This document shows positions 7,809 through 16,891 of a stretch of 64,000 nt of DNA, in pieces. The position numbers were made by a program, and so were the translations under genes. Each line of letters begins with the position of its first letter. Positions within the stretch are counted from its first letter, which is position 1. The stretch covers positions 1 through 64,000 of the forward strand of contig WGER01000031.1 in NCBI GenBank assembly GCA_015492645.1. Direction: 5' to 3'. The notes beneath the pieces are model-generated. The model saw nothing but the letters and a program-made list of their open reading frames with translations, had not been told where the DNA came from and ran no database searches. The stretch comes from Nitrospirota bacterium. GTDB lineage: Bacteria > Nitrospirota > Thermodesulfovibrionia > Thermodesulfovibrionales > JdFR-85.

Positions 7809-9185
7809 ATGGCAGATATACTTGTAGTGGATGATGAACAGAGACAGAGAAGTATCCTCAAGACGATCCTCTCTGAAGAGGGCTACAGGGTATATGAGGC
7901 CTCTACAGGAGAAGAGGCCCTCAAGATTCTGAAGGAGAGGGCCCCTGACCTGGTCCTCACTGACCTGAAGATGCCAGAGATGGACGGACTGCAGTTGTTG
8001 AAAAAGATAAGGGAAGCAGGGGGGAACCAGCCACCGGAGGTCCTCATAATGACCGCCTATGGGACCATCGCCTCTGCCGTGGAGGCAATCAAAAACGGTG
8101 CCTTTGATTACCTCACAAAACCCCTTGATAGAGAGACCCTCCTCATAAAGATAAGACAGGCCCTCCAGAGACAGCAACTGCTGAGGGAGAATATCTCCCT
8201 GAGAGAGGCCCTGTATGATAAGTTCAGTCTGAATGGATTGGTAGGCCGGTCCACCTCCATGCAAAATGTGATAGAGATGGTAAAGAAGGTGGCACCGACC
8301 AATGCCACTGTACTCATAGTGGGCGAGAGCGGGACAGGAAAGGAACTTGTGGCAAGGGCGATCCATTACCTGAGCCCCCGCAAAAGCAGGCCCTTCACTG
8401 CAATAAACTGTGCGAGTATCCCAGAAAGCCTCCTTGAGAGCGAGTTGTTTGGCTATGAACCCGGTGCATTCACTGGGGCCACCACAAAAAAGAAGGGGCT
8501 TTTTGAGGTCTCTGATGGTGGTACAGTATTCTTAGACGAGATTGGTGATATGCCCCTGCAGTTGCAACCAAAACTGTTAAGGGTCCTTCAGGATGGCGAG
8601 TTGAGGAGACTCGGAGGTCAGTCCCCAATAAGGGTTGATATCAGGGTGCTGGCTGCCACTCATCAAGACCTGGAGGACCTGATAGACAGGGGTCTGTTCA
8701 GAGAGGACCTCTACTACAGGCTCAGGGTCTTCACCATAAAGCTGCCTCCACTCAGAGAGAGGAGAGAGGATATCCCTCTTCTTGCAGAACACTTCCTGCG
8801 TAAATACAACCAGGAATTCGGTAAAAGGATAGAGGGCTTCTCCCGGGATGCGATGGAAGCGCTCAACAGATATCACTGGCCTGGCAATGTAAGGCAACTG
8901 CAGTCAGTGATTGAAAGGGCTGTGATAATATGTGATTCCGGCCTCATAGAACTCTCACATATAAAAGATGAACTCATAGAGAGGAAAAAAGGGGTAATAG
9001 ATATAGAGATACCTGATGAGGGGATAGTCTTTGAAGAACTGGAGAAGGAGTTGCTGAAGAAGGCGATGCAGAAGGCTAATTATGTTGCAAAGAGGGCCGC
9101 TGAACTGCTCGGGATGAGTTACAAGACCTTCTGGTACAGGTGGGAGAAATTCGGGCTGGGCAAAAAGGCCGACTCTGAGGAGTGA
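7809..9185 (+). CDS. NtrC-family sigma-54-dependent response regulator
   Basis: The 458-residue protein has a receiver domain (acidic pair D8/D9, phospho-acceptor D52 in LVLTDLKMPEMDG, LTKPLD lysine), an AAA+ domain with Walker A GESGTGKELVARAIH and the sigma-54 contact loop GAFTGA, and a Fis-type helix-turn-helix (RAAELLGMSYKTFWYRW). All residues needed for phosphorylation-controlled activation are present. No histidine kinase is adjacent, so the partner is elsewhere. The gene diverges from the DUF1573 cytochrome gene with a 59-bp gap, making that gene a candidate target. No -24/-12 element was recognised there. Confidence 0.92.
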   Translation: MADILVVDDEQRQRSILKTILSEEGYRVYEASTGEEALKILKERAPDLVLTDLKMPEMDGLQLLKKIREAGGNQPPEVLIMTAYGTIASAVEAIKNGAFDYLTKPLDRETLLIKIRQALQRQQLLRENISLREALYDKFSLNGLVGRSTSMQNVIEMVKKVAPTNATVLIVGESGTGKELVARAIHYLSPRKSRPFTAINCASIPESLLESELFGYEPGAFTGATTKKKGLFEVSDGGTVFLDEIGDMPLQLQPKLLRVLQDGELRRLGGQSPIRVDIRVLAATHQDLEDLIDRGLFREDLYYRLRVFTIKLPPLRERREDIPLLAEHFLRKYNQEFGKRIEGFSRDAMEALNRYHWPGNVRQLQSVIERAVIICDSGLIELSHIKDELIERKKGVIDIEIPDEGIVFEELEKELLKKAMQKANYVAKRAAELLGMSYKTFWYRWEKFGLGKKADSEE

Positions 9186-9209
9186 GTCTGAAAGGGATGC
9201 GGTCTTTTA

Positions 9210-9218
9210 TGCTATAAT
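9210..9218 (+). promoter_or_regulatory. Extended -10 promoter upstream of the transaldolase operon
   Basis: TGCTATAAT is an exact extended -10 (TGnTATAAT) located 33 bases before the start codon at 9251. No good -35 hexamer is seen, as is usual for extended -10 promoters. It probably drives the transaldolase to aldolase gene run. Confidence 0.5.
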
Positions 9219-9250
9219 TTGATGTGATTTTGGATAAAAGAGGAGGAGCA

Positions 9251-10372
9251 ATGAGTGAAAATCCCCTGTTGAACCTTCAGAAGTATGGGCAGAGTTTCTG
9301 GTATGACAACATCAGCCGGAGCATAATCAACTCTGGTGAACTGAAGAGGATGATTGAGGAAGAGGGTCTGAGGGGGGTCACATCCAACCCCACCATATTC
9401 TACAAGTCGCTCCAGGCTTCTGCAGACTACGATGAACAACTGAAAGAACTGGCCACCAAGGACCTCTCTCCAAAGGAGATATTCTACGAACTTGCCATAA
9501 AGGATATACAGGATGCCTGTGACCTCCTTCTGGAGGTGTACAGAGACAGTGGTGGTGACGATGGTTATGTGAGCATAGAAGTTGATCCCCATTATGCCTA
9601 TGATACTGAGAGAACGATACAGGAGGCAGAAGAACTGTACAGGAGGGTAGACAGGGAGAATGTGATGATAAAGGTGCCTGCAACAAAGGAGGGACTGAAG
9701 GCGATAGAGGAACTCCTTTACCGGGGAGTCAATGTTAATGTTACACTCCTTTTTTCCATCCACAGGTATGACGAGGTTATCGATGCCTATCTCAGGGCAC
9801 TTGAAAGGAGACTAACTGATGGCAGACCCCTTGATAAGGTGGCCTCTGTTGCCAGTTTCTTTGTCAGCAGGGTTGATACCCTGACGGACAGGTACCTTGA
9901 GGAGAGGTTAAAGGCTGAGAGTGACGAACAGATGAGGCAGAAAATAAAGGGCCTTATGGGGAAGGCAGCAGTGGCAAATGCAAAAATGGCCTATCAGGTC
10001 TTCAAGAGGCACTTCTCATCAGACAGGTTTCTGAAGTTAAGGTTAAAGGGGGCAAGGGTCCAGAGACTGCTATTCGGGAGCACGAGTACAAAGAACCCGA
10101 AGTACAGTGATGTCCTTTATGTAGAGGAGTTAATAGGTCCAGGCACTGTTAATACCATGCCGGACGCCACCTGGAGGGCCTTTAAGGACCATGGCAGGGT
10201 GGCAAGGACCCTTGATCACAACCCCTCTGAAGCAGAGGCCGTCTTGAAAGAGATAGAGGCCCTCGGGATAAGTCTACAGAAGGTAACCAGTGAACTGGAG
10301 GAAGAGGGGGTGAGACTCTTTGCGGAATCTTTCGACTCTATACTCCGACTCATCGAAGAAAAGACCCGATAG
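9251..10372 (+). CDS. tal: Transaldolase
   Basis: The protein (373 residues from ATG 9251) contains LRGVTSNPTIFYKSL near the N-terminus and VMIKVPATKEGL with the Schiff-base lysine, both standard for transaldolase. It moves a dihydroxyacetone unit between sugar phosphates in the non-oxidative pentose phosphate pathway. Length fits the longer Tal subfamily rather than the compact TalC type. I chose 9251 over the track start (9224) because GAGGAGGAGC precedes it. It heads an operon with a TPR lipoprotein, zapA, speE and a PLP decarboxylase. Confidence 0.9.
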   Translation: MSENPLLNLQKYGQSFWYDNISRSIINSGELKRMIEEEGLRGVTSNPTIFYKSLQASADYDEQLKELATKDLSPKEIFYELAIKDIQDACDLLLEVYRDSGGDDGYVSIEVDPHYAYDTERTIQEAEELYRRVDRENVMIKVPATKEGLKAIEELLYRGVNVNVTLLFSIHRYDEVIDAYLRALERRLTDGRPLDKVASVASFFVSRVDTLTDRYLEERLKAESDEQMRQKIKGLMGKAAVANAKMAYQVFKRHFSSDRFLKLRLKGARVQRLLFGSTSTKNPKYSDVLYVEELIGPGTVNTMPDATWRAFKDHGRVARTLDHNPSEAEAVLKEIEALGISLQKVTSELEEEGVRLFAESFDSILRLIEEKTR

Positions 10373-11120
10373 AGAGAGGCTCTTAGAGGAGCCTTATCCA
10401 GGACATCTAAGTCGCTGGTGTACCCCTTTTCTGCTAATACTGGTCTTTACATTCTCATCCTGTGCCACCCCTGGCAGTGATAGAGTCAAAGAGGCAGAGG
10501 CCCATTACAGACTCGGGATATCCAGCATGAAGGAGGGGAAACTCCAGAACGCCTTTGTAGAACTCCAGAAGGCGATAGGTCTCAACCCTGCAGACAAGCG
10601 TGCCCACTACGCACTTGGGCTCATCTACCAGGAATTCGGTGAGTATGAGAAGGCCGAGAACTCTCTGAGAAGGGCGATAGAGATTGACCCTCAGTACTCA
10701 GAGGCATTTAACTCCCTGGGTGTCCTGTATATGAAGACAGGACGGTGGAAAGAGGCAGAGGAGGCCTTTAAAAAGGCGCTCCAGAATCCCCTGTATATGA
10801 GTCCGGAAAAGGCGCTTACAAATCTTGCCATGTTATACTATCGTTTGAATAAACTCTCTCTGGCAGAGGTCTATTTTAAGAAGGCCCTTAGAAGGGTGCC
10901 TGATTTTCCGAGGGCCTATTATGGACTCGCCCTCTGTTACAATGCAATGGGCAGATACGGCGATGCCGCTGAGGCACTCCAGAAGGGTATGAAGGTAGAT
11001 CCCAGGATAGAGGGTGATCAGGAGAGGGCAAGACAGTACTTTACTGAACAGAGACTGAAGGCACTCACTCAGGAGGAGGCCCAGGACTACTCAGACCTTC
11101 TGGAGATACTCTATTATTAG
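10320..11120 (+). CDS. TPR-repeat lipoprotein
   Basis: After a hydrophobic stretch ending in a lipobox-like FTFSSC, the protein has about five TPR units from residue 58 on (YRLGISSMKEGK, YALGLIYQEFGE, NSLGVLYMKTGR, and others). It resembles PilF/NlpI-type outer-membrane lipoproteins used as assembly scaffolds. The start is unsure: the track start is a TTG inside the transaldolase gene, and no ATG, GTG or TTG lies between there and the signal sequence. Partner proteins are not indicated by context. Confidence 0.75.
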   Translation: MRNLSTLYSDSSKKRPDRERLLEEPYPGHLSRWCTPFLLILVFTFSSCATPGSDRVKEAEAHYRLGISSMKEGKLQNAFVELQKAIGLNPADKRAHYALGLIYQEFGEYEKAENSLRRAIEIDPQYSEAFNSLGVLYMKTGRWKEAEEAFKKALQNPLYMSPEKALTNLAMLYYRLNKLSLAEVYFKKALRRVPDFPRAYYGLALCYNAMGRYGDAAEALQKGMKVDPRIEGDQERARQYFTEQRLKALTQEEAQDYSDLLEILYY

Positions 11121-11128
11121 GAGTTTAG

Positions 11129-11395
11129 ATGGGAAGCGTAGAGGTGACAATCCTTGGCCAGAAGTACAAGATCAAGGGGGATGCCCCTGATGAGTATATC
11201 ATAAAACTGGCCGAGTTTGTAGACTCAAGGGTGAGGGAGGTGCTCCAGAAGAATCCCAATACTGCCCCTCTGAAGGCCACTATAGTTGCTGCCATCAACA
11301 TAGCAGATGAACTGTTTAAGATGAAGGAATCCCAGCAGAGATTCACAAAACAGATAGAGAAAAAGACAGATGAACTGGTGAGACTCTTCGAATAA
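11129..11395 (+). CDS. zapA: Cell division protein ZapA
   Basis: The 88-residue protein begins VEVTILGQKYKIKG and has the segment FVDSRVREV followed by a C-terminal coiled coil, the typical ZapA layout. ZapA binds FtsZ filaments and bundles them in the division ring. The ATG follows TTAGGAGTTTAG. It lies between the TPR lipoprotein (8 bp upstream) and speE (12 bp downstream), so it is expressed with metabolic genes in this genome. Confidence 0.88.
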   Translation: MGSVEVTILGQKYKIKGDAPDEYIIKLAEFVDSRVREVLQKNPNTAPLKATIVAAINIADELFKMKESQQRFTKQIEKKTDELVRLFE

Positions 11396-11407
11396 GGAGG
11401 ACAGGAT

Positions 11408-12244
11408 ATGATAAGGTTCTTCGAAAGGGACCCCTATTCACCGATCCAGTATGTATATGAAGTTGAAAGGGTCCTGTATAAGGGTAAGTCCCAGTATCAG
11501 GAGATCATGGTTATTGAGAACCCCTATTTCGGGAAGATACTCATACTTGACGGTGTTGTACAACTCACTGAGAGAGACGAGTTCTTCTATCACGAGATGC
11601 TCGTGCATGTGATAATGCATTCCCATCCAGAGCCGAAGAGGGTGGTGGTGATCGGAGGAGGTGATGGGGGTGCTGTGAGGGAGGTCCTGAGGCATCCAAC
11701 GGTGGAGGAGGTCTTTTTTGTAGAACTGGACAGAGAGGTGACAGAGGTCTCAAAGAGGTTCTTCCCAACGGTCTCTTCAGGTGTTGACGACCCAAAGGTG
11801 AAGACCCATAATATGGATGGTGCAGAGTTTGTAAAGAATCGCAACCAGGAGTTTGATATAGTTATAGTGGATTCTACGGACATCATAGGCTTTGCAAAGA
11901 GCCTCTTCACTGTTGAGTTCTTCAGGGCAGTGAAAGAAGCCCTCAAGGCAGAGGGGATGTTTGTGACACTCTCAGAGTCACTCCACTTCCACAGGGAACT
12001 CGTACTGGATGTGCAGGACACCCTGAGGCTGGTCTTTCCTATAGTTGATCTCTACACCGCACCCATAGCCACCTATGCCGGAAACTGGTGGACCTTCTCC
12101 TGTGCATCAATGTCTCTCGACATGAGGCAGATGAGGAGGGAACCTGTAGAAGGGACCAGATTCTACTGCCCTGAGGTGCACCACCAGGCCTTTTTACCCA
12201 AGGGGCTCTATGAGAGGTTGCTGAAGAGGGAACTGGACTGGTAA
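11408..12244 (+). CDS. speE: Spermidine synthase (polyamine aminopropyltransferase)
   Basis: The 278-residue protein has the N-terminal beta region (YQEIMVIENPYFGKILILDG), the glycine-rich dcSAM site VIGGGDGGAVREVLRH, and DIVIVDSTD with the catalytic Asp. It transfers an aminopropyl group from decarboxylated SAM to putrescine, releasing methylthioadenosine. A strong Shine-Dalgarno (AAGGAGGACAGG) precedes the ATG. A PLP decarboxylase follows two genes later and mtnP lies in the next operon. SAM decarboxylase (speD) is not in the window. Confidence 0.93.
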   Translation: MIRFFERDPYSPIQYVYEVERVLYKGKSQYQEIMVIENPYFGKILILDGVVQLTERDEFFYHEMLVHVIMHSHPEPKRVVVIGGGDGGAVREVLRHPTVEEVFFVELDREVTEVSKRFFPTVSSGVDDPKVKTHNMDGAEFVKNRNQEFDIVIVDSTDIIGFAKSLFTVEFFRAVKEALKAEGMFVTLSESLHFHRELVLDVQDTLRLVFPIVDLYTAPIATYAGNWWTFSCASMSLDMRQMRREPVEGTRFYCPEVHHQAFLPKGLYERLLKRELDW

Positions 12245-12930
12245 TGGCCTTTGAAGCGATCGGTATAGACCTGTCTATTGCCTCAAGAGAGGTGATCACT
12301 CTCCTGCTCCAGGACCCTCCTGATGAGGGGATCCACAGAGAGATACTCCAGGCAAACCTCGGGCGACCCGAGATACTCAAACTCCTTTACGACCATCCCT
12401 CAACACCTGAGGATGTCCTGAGGGAGGTAGCATCTCAACTCCATCTTCCCGTGAAGACCGAGACAGAAATACAGGAGGCAAGGAGGGAGTTTTTCAGAGA
12501 GGAAAGGGCGGAGGAGAGGGCAAAGTCGATATTTCAGATGATAAGGGGGCTGAGTGTGGGTGAGAAGATCCAGTTGGCCATAAAGGGGGGTAAGGAGGTG
12601 AGGAGTGTACTCTTGAGAGACTCCAACAAAGAGGTGGTCCTCAAGGTCCTGGAAAATCCAAAGATCACGGAGTCGGAGGTGGAGATGGCCGCAAGGAATC
12701 CACAGATACCAGAGGAGGCCCTCAGGTATATTGCCAAAAAGAGGGACTGGATCAGGCGTTACTCTATAGTCCTTTCGCTCGTCTCCAACCCCAAGACACC
12801 TCCCGGGATCTCCATGCAGTTTATAAATCAGTTGAGGACACATGATCTGATAATCCTTGAGAAGAGCAAGAACATCCCGGAGGCAGTCAGAAATGCCATA
12901 AAGAGATATCTGAAGATGAGAAAGAAGTAG
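12244..12930 (+). CDS. Helical-repeat protein of unknown function
   Basis: The 228-residue protein is made of short helical units with recurring NP motifs (ENPKITESEVEMAARNPQIP, VSNPKTPPGIS), similar to leucine-rich-variant/HEAT-like repeats found in proteins of delta-proteobacteria and Nitrospirota. There is no signal peptide or membrane segment and no catalytic motif. Its ATG overlaps the speE stop (TAATG) and the next gene starts 2 bp after its stop, so it is translationally coupled to polyamine genes. Function unknown. Confidence 0.7.
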   Translation: MAFEAIGIDLSIASREVITLLLQDPPDEGIHREILQANLGRPEILKLLYDHPSTPEDVLREVASQLHLPVKTETEIQEARREFFREERAEERAKSIFQMIRGLSVGEKIQLAIKGGKEVRSVLLRDSNKEVVLKVLENPKITESEVEMAARNPQIPEEALRYIAKKRDWIRRYSIVLSLVSNPKTPPGISMQFINQLRTHDLIILEKSKNIPEAVRNAIKRYLKMRKK

Positions 12931-12932
12931 AG

Positions 12933-14087
12933 ATGCAGTTCAGCATATCCATCAGTACCCCTGAAGAGGTTATTCCACCTGAAACCTGGGAGAGGGTCCT
13001 CAATTTCCTGGCCCGCACGGACAGAAGGACCCCCTACCTGTTGATTGATGAGAGAAGGCTGAGGGAAAATTGCAGGAGGATAGGCAGGGGTATAAAAAAT
13101 TCGAGGGGATTTTATGCGATGAAGGCAAATCCAGATCCCAAGGTGGTCAGGGTAGTGGCAGATGAGGGCCTCGGATTTGAGATAGCCTCTGAGGGTGAAC
13201 TGGATGTCCTGAAGAGTATCGGCCTCACTGCAGAGAGGATCATATCCAGCAACCCGGTGAAAAGCCCCGAGTTTATAAGGGATGCCTACTCCTATGGAGT
13301 GAGACTCTTTGCCTTCGATTCTGCTGAAGAACTCGAAAAGATTCAGGCCCTTGCCCCTGAATGCAGGGTATATGTGAGGCTCTCGGTGCCAAACGAGGGG
13401 AGTGAGTGGCCACTCAGTAAGAAATTCGGGGTAGAACCCCCTGAAGCGGTTGCGCTCCTGAAGGAGGCACAACGGAGGGGCCTCAAGCCTGTAGGGATCA
13501 CCTTTCATGTGGGCTCTCAGTGCAGAAACATATACAACTGGAGTACTGCACTCAGTAAGGTCTTCACTGTCTGGAGACAGGTTGAAAAGGAGGGCATCCA
13601 GTTAAAAATACTCAATATAGGTGGTGGATACCCCATCAGATATACGAAGGAGGTTGTAGAGATAGAGGAGATTGAGGCGGTGATCAATCAGACCGTCTTC
13701 TCACAGTTCCCTGCACACATAGAGGTCCATCTGGAACCCGGCAGGGCGGTTATTGGAGATGCAGGGGTGTTCATAACAAGGGTGATAGGAAAGGCGAAGA
13801 GGGCAGATGAAAACTGGCTCTATCTCGATGTAGGTGTATTTAATGGGCTGATGGAGAGTATCGGTGGGATAAGGTATTCCTTCGTTGTCGGAAGCAGGGC
13901 AAGGCCCAAGAAATGGACAATTGCAGGTCCCAGTTGTGATAGTTTTGATGTAATAGCAAGGGATGTGTATCTACCTGAACCCAATATCGGGGATATTGTG
14001 GTGATACCCTCTGCAGGGGCCTATACCATATCCTATGCCTCTGAGTTTAATGGCTTCCCGATACCAGAAACGGTATTGCTGGAGTAA
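12933..14087 (+). CDS. PLP-dependent ornithine/lysine decarboxylase (fold III, group IV)
   Basis: The 384-residue protein has the PLP lysine in FYAMKANPDP (about residue 66), the FHVGSQC strand, a glycine-rich ILNIGGGYP phosphate site, LEPGRAV, and the C-terminal GPSCDSFDVIARD. The CDSFD segment carries the active-site Cys and Asp of eukaryotic-type ornithine decarboxylases and distinguishes it from diaminopimelate decarboxylase. With speE upstream, putrescine (or cadaverine) formation is the likely role. Exact substrate cannot be set from the sequence. Confidence 0.82.
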   Translation: MQFSISISTPEEVIPPETWERVLNFLARTDRRTPYLLIDERRLRENCRRIGRGIKNSRGFYAMKANPDPKVVRVVADEGLGFEIASEGELDVLKSIGLTAERIISSNPVKSPEFIRDAYSYGVRLFAFDSAEELEKIQALAPECRVYVRLSVPNEGSEWPLSKKFGVEPPEAVALLKEAQRRGLKPVGITFHVGSQCRNIYNWSTALSKVFTVWRQVEKEGIQLKILNIGGGYPIRYTKEVVEIEEIEAVINQTVFSQFPAHIEVHLEPGRAVIGDAGVFITRVIGKAKRADENWLYLDVGVFNGLMESIGGIRYSFVVGSRARPKKWTIAGPSCDSFDVIARDVYLPEPNIGDIVVIPSAGAYTISYASEFNGFPIPETVLLE

Positions 14088-14107
14088 TAGAAAAAAAGGA
14101 GGAAGAC

Positions 14108-15511
14108 ATGATCCTGAATGAAGAAACAGAACTGAGAGACCTCTTGAAAGATACAGTAGACACAGAGAGAGGACAGGTCCTTGATCCAGAGGCGGTCAGG
14201 GAGAAGATAATCGATGTCCTGGTGTGGACGGCTGTATTTTCAGATAGTCCGTCTCTGAGGGCCAGGACAAAGAAACTGATATGGCAGATTGCCCATAATA
14301 CAGGCACCACCGCTTCATCAATACATCACCTCTATATGGCCATGGGGAAGGGCCTTCAGCCCGCCTTCACGGTACCTGCAATGAATATCCGGTGTATCAC
14401 TTATGATGTTGCCAGGAAGGTCTTCAGGGTCGCCAATTCTCTTCAGGCAGGTGCCTTCATCTTCGAACTGGCAAGGTCTGAGATGGGATACACAGATCAG
14501 TCTCCATGGGAGTACACCACCTGTGTGCTTGCTGCAGCGGTTAAGGAGAACTACAGGGGTCACGTCTTTATTCAGGGTGATCACTTTCAGGTAAACCCTC
14601 ACAGGGACCTGAATTCAGAGATCGCCTCTCTCAAATCCTTGATCAGAGATGCCTTGGATGCAGGTTTTTACAATATAGATATAGACGCCTCAACCATGGT
14701 TGACTACTCCCGCAGGACAGTCTCTGAGCAGCAGGCGATGAACTACACCCTGACCGCCCAACTGGCCGCCTTCATCAGGGAGCATGAACCCGAGGGCGTG
14801 GTGGTCTCCATAGGTGCGGAGATAGGCCATATTGGGGGGAAGAACTCCACGGTAGAAGAGGCGGAGGCCTTTATGGAGGGCTTCCTGAGAGAGTTCCAGC
14901 GGCTCTGTCCATCAGGACCGGGTCTTTCAAAATTGAGTGTCCAGACAGGCACCACCCATGGAGGTGTCCCTCTGCCTGATGGGACAGTGGCGGAAGTGAA
15001 ACTCGACTTTTCTGTACTGAGGGATATCGGGGCCCTTGTCAGACAGAGGTATGGTCTGTCCGGTACTGTCCAGCACGGTGCCTCGACACTGCCTGAGGAA
15101 CTGTTTGATCTATTTCCGGAGAATAACTGTTCAGAGATACACCTCGCCACAGGCTTTCAGAACATAATGTTTCAGTATGCACCTGAGCCACTGAGAGAGG
15201 AGGTTTATGGATTTTTAAAGGACAGGCACAGGGATGAATGGAAGGAGGGGATGACAGAGGAACAGTTCCTCTACAAGACCAGAAAGAAGGCCTTTGGACC
15301 TTTCAAGAGGAGGTGGTGGGAGATGGATCCCGAGGAGAAGACCCCAATCTTAGATGCCCTTGAAGAGAGGTTTCGTCTGTTATTTAAGAAACTGAGGGTA
15401 GAGGGGACACACCAGGTGGTAAATAGATATGTGGTCTCTCCAGTGGAGCAGAGATTCTCACCGAGGGAGGACTGGAGTCCCGGCAGGGAGAGTCCCGAGG
15501 GCTCCGATTAA
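14108..15511 (+). CDS. Class II fructose-bisphosphate aldolase-family protein
   Basis: The 467-residue protein carries class II aldolase features: QGDHFQVNPH (Asp and His of the metal/proton site), GAEIGHIGGKNST, QTGTTHGGVPLPDG and TVQHGASTLPEELF. It is longer than canonical Fba (about 340 residues), with an N-terminal helical extension of about 65 residues and an altered DHF in place of HLDH. A sugar-phosphate or related aldolase reaction is likely but the substrate is open. ATG follows AAAAGGAGGAAGAC. The last 54 bp overlap the convergent M16 gene. Confidence 0.75.
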   Translation: MILNEETELRDLLKDTVDTERGQVLDPEAVREKIIDVLVWTAVFSDSPSLRARTKKLIWQIAHNTGTTASSIHHLYMAMGKGLQPAFTVPAMNIRCITYDVARKVFRVANSLQAGAFIFELARSEMGYTDQSPWEYTTCVLAAAVKENYRGHVFIQGDHFQVNPHRDLNSEIASLKSLIRDALDAGFYNIDIDASTMVDYSRRTVSEQQAMNYTLTAQLAAFIREHEPEGVVVSIGAEIGHIGGKNSTVEEAEAFMEGFLREFQRLCPSGPGLSKLSVQTGTTHGGVPLPDGTVAEVKLDFSVLRDIGALVRQRYGLSGTVQHGASTLPEELFDLFPENNCSEIHLATGFQNIMFQYAPEPLREEVYGFLKDRHRDEWKEGMTEEQFLYKTRKKAFGPFKRRWWEMDPEEKTPILDALEERFRLLFKKLRVEGTHQVVNRYVVSPVEQRFSPREDWSPGRESPEGSD

Positions 15512-16870
15512 CTCGCCCATCTCTTTCTCTTTACCCACCACCACAACCACTGGTGCATCTGGCCTCAGATATCTCCTTGCGACTCTGAGGACATCCTCTC
15601 TTGTTACTGCATTGATCAGTTCTGGATACCTCATGTCATAATCGGTGCCAAGGCCAAAGAAATCGGTCAGCACAAGGAAGTTTGCAATCTTTGAGATGGT
15701 GTCAATCCTCCGTGGAAAACTGCCCGTGAGAAAGGCCTTTGCGTCTGCCAGTTCTTCCTCTGTCACCCCCTCTGTCTGGATCTTTTTCATCTCCCGAAGG
15801 ATTATCTCAATAACTCTCTTTGCCGAGGAGTTCTTTGTCTGGACCCCGACCTGAAAGACCCCCACATCCTTATTGCTTGAAAAGAAACTATGTACATCAT
15901 AGGCGAGGCCAAGATTGTCCCTGATTTCATGCATCAGCCTTGAGGCAAAGCCACCACCACCCAGTATATAGTTCATTATACTGACAGCATAGTAGTCGGG
16001 ATGGCTCCTTTTGATCCCTTTATGCCCGACAATGATATTGGCCTGAGTGAGGTCACGGTTGATCACTATCAGTCTGGGCCTCTTTAATTCAGTCACCTCA
16101 ACAGCACCCCTCTTGGTGTCCTCTCTGCCCGCAGGTATCCATCCGCTGAAGTAATCATCCAGATACCTGAGCAGGTCATCCCTGTCTATATCACCAGCAA
16201 CTGCCATGATGGTATTGTCCGGCCTGTAGTGCCTCTGATAGAACCCCACCACATCATCTCTTGTGATCCTTCTGAGGGAGTCTATCTCACCCTCAACCAG
16301 TCTCCCATAGGGGTGTGAACCATAAACCGCCTTTCTGAAGGCCCTTGAGGCGACAAAGGAGGGCTCCTCCTCTGCCTGTTTCAGGGAATCAATTATTATC
16401 TGCCTCTTTCTGTCAAGTTCTTTCTGCAGGAAGGCAGGTTTAAGGAGCATCTGTCTGAGGAGTTCCATCGCCTTGGGAAGGTTCTTTCTCAGGGTCTTCA
16501 TGCTGATCATCGCATAGTCTCTCTGCTGAGATACAGACAGTTCCAGACCGAGGAACTCGACCGTTTCTGCAAACTCCTCAGCAGACAGTTCCTCCGTCCC
16601 CTCTGTGAGCAGTTCTGCCACCAGGTTTGCCAGGCCTGCCTTTTCTGCGGGCTCATCCATCACAGAGACCCTGACCAGTACAGACACGCCCACCACCGGA
16701 AGATACCTCATGGGTGAGTAAAAGACCTTTAAGCCGTTTTTGAGGTGTAGTGTTTCTGCAGGAACCGCTTCTGCCCTCTCAACACCTGCCGTAAGTGATC
16801 CCAAGGAAAGGAGAAGCATCACTGTAACGAGATATCCGGAAAAACTCCTTTTCTCATGAAGTATTCTCAT
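15458..16870 (-). CDS. M16-family peptidase-like protein lacking the HXXEH motif
   Basis: The 470-residue protein has a signal peptide, then two M16 halves (NGLKVFYSPMRYLPVVGVSV; later LTQANIIVGHKGIKR). Active M16 enzymes read GLAHFLEHMLFKGT; here the same place reads GLANLVAELLTEGT, so both zinc histidines are gone. It is thus probably the non-catalytic partner of a two-subunit M16 protease or a chaperone-like protein, exported to the periplasm. No catalytic partner is adjacent. It follows the NtrC gene by 21 bp and its 3' end overlaps the aldolase-like gene. Confidence 0.82.
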   Translation of the reverse strand: MRILHEKRSFSGYLVTVMLLLSLGSLTAGVERAEAVPAETLHLKNGLKVFYSPMRYLPVVGVSVLVRVSVMDEPAEKAGLANLVAELLTEGTEELSAEEFAETVEFLGLELSVSQQRDYAMISMKTLRKNLPKAMELLRQMLLKPAFLQKELDRKRQIIIDSLKQAEEEPSFVASRAFRKAVYGSHPYGRLVEGEIDSLRRITRDDVVGFYQRHYRPDNTIMAVAGDIDRDDLLRYLDDYFSGWIPAGREDTKRGAVEVTELKRPRLIVINRDLTQANIIVGHKGIKRSHPDYYAVSIMNYILGGGGFASRLMHEIRDNLGLAYDVHSFFSSNKDVGVFQVGVQTKNSSAKRVIEIILREMKKIQTEGVTEEELADAKAFLTGSFPRRIDTISKIANFLVLTDFFGLGTDYDMRYPELINAVTREDVLRVARRYLRPDAPVVVVVGKEKEMGELIGALGTLPAGTPVLPR

Positions 16871-16891
16871 ATCCTCTTAATTCCTCCTCTG

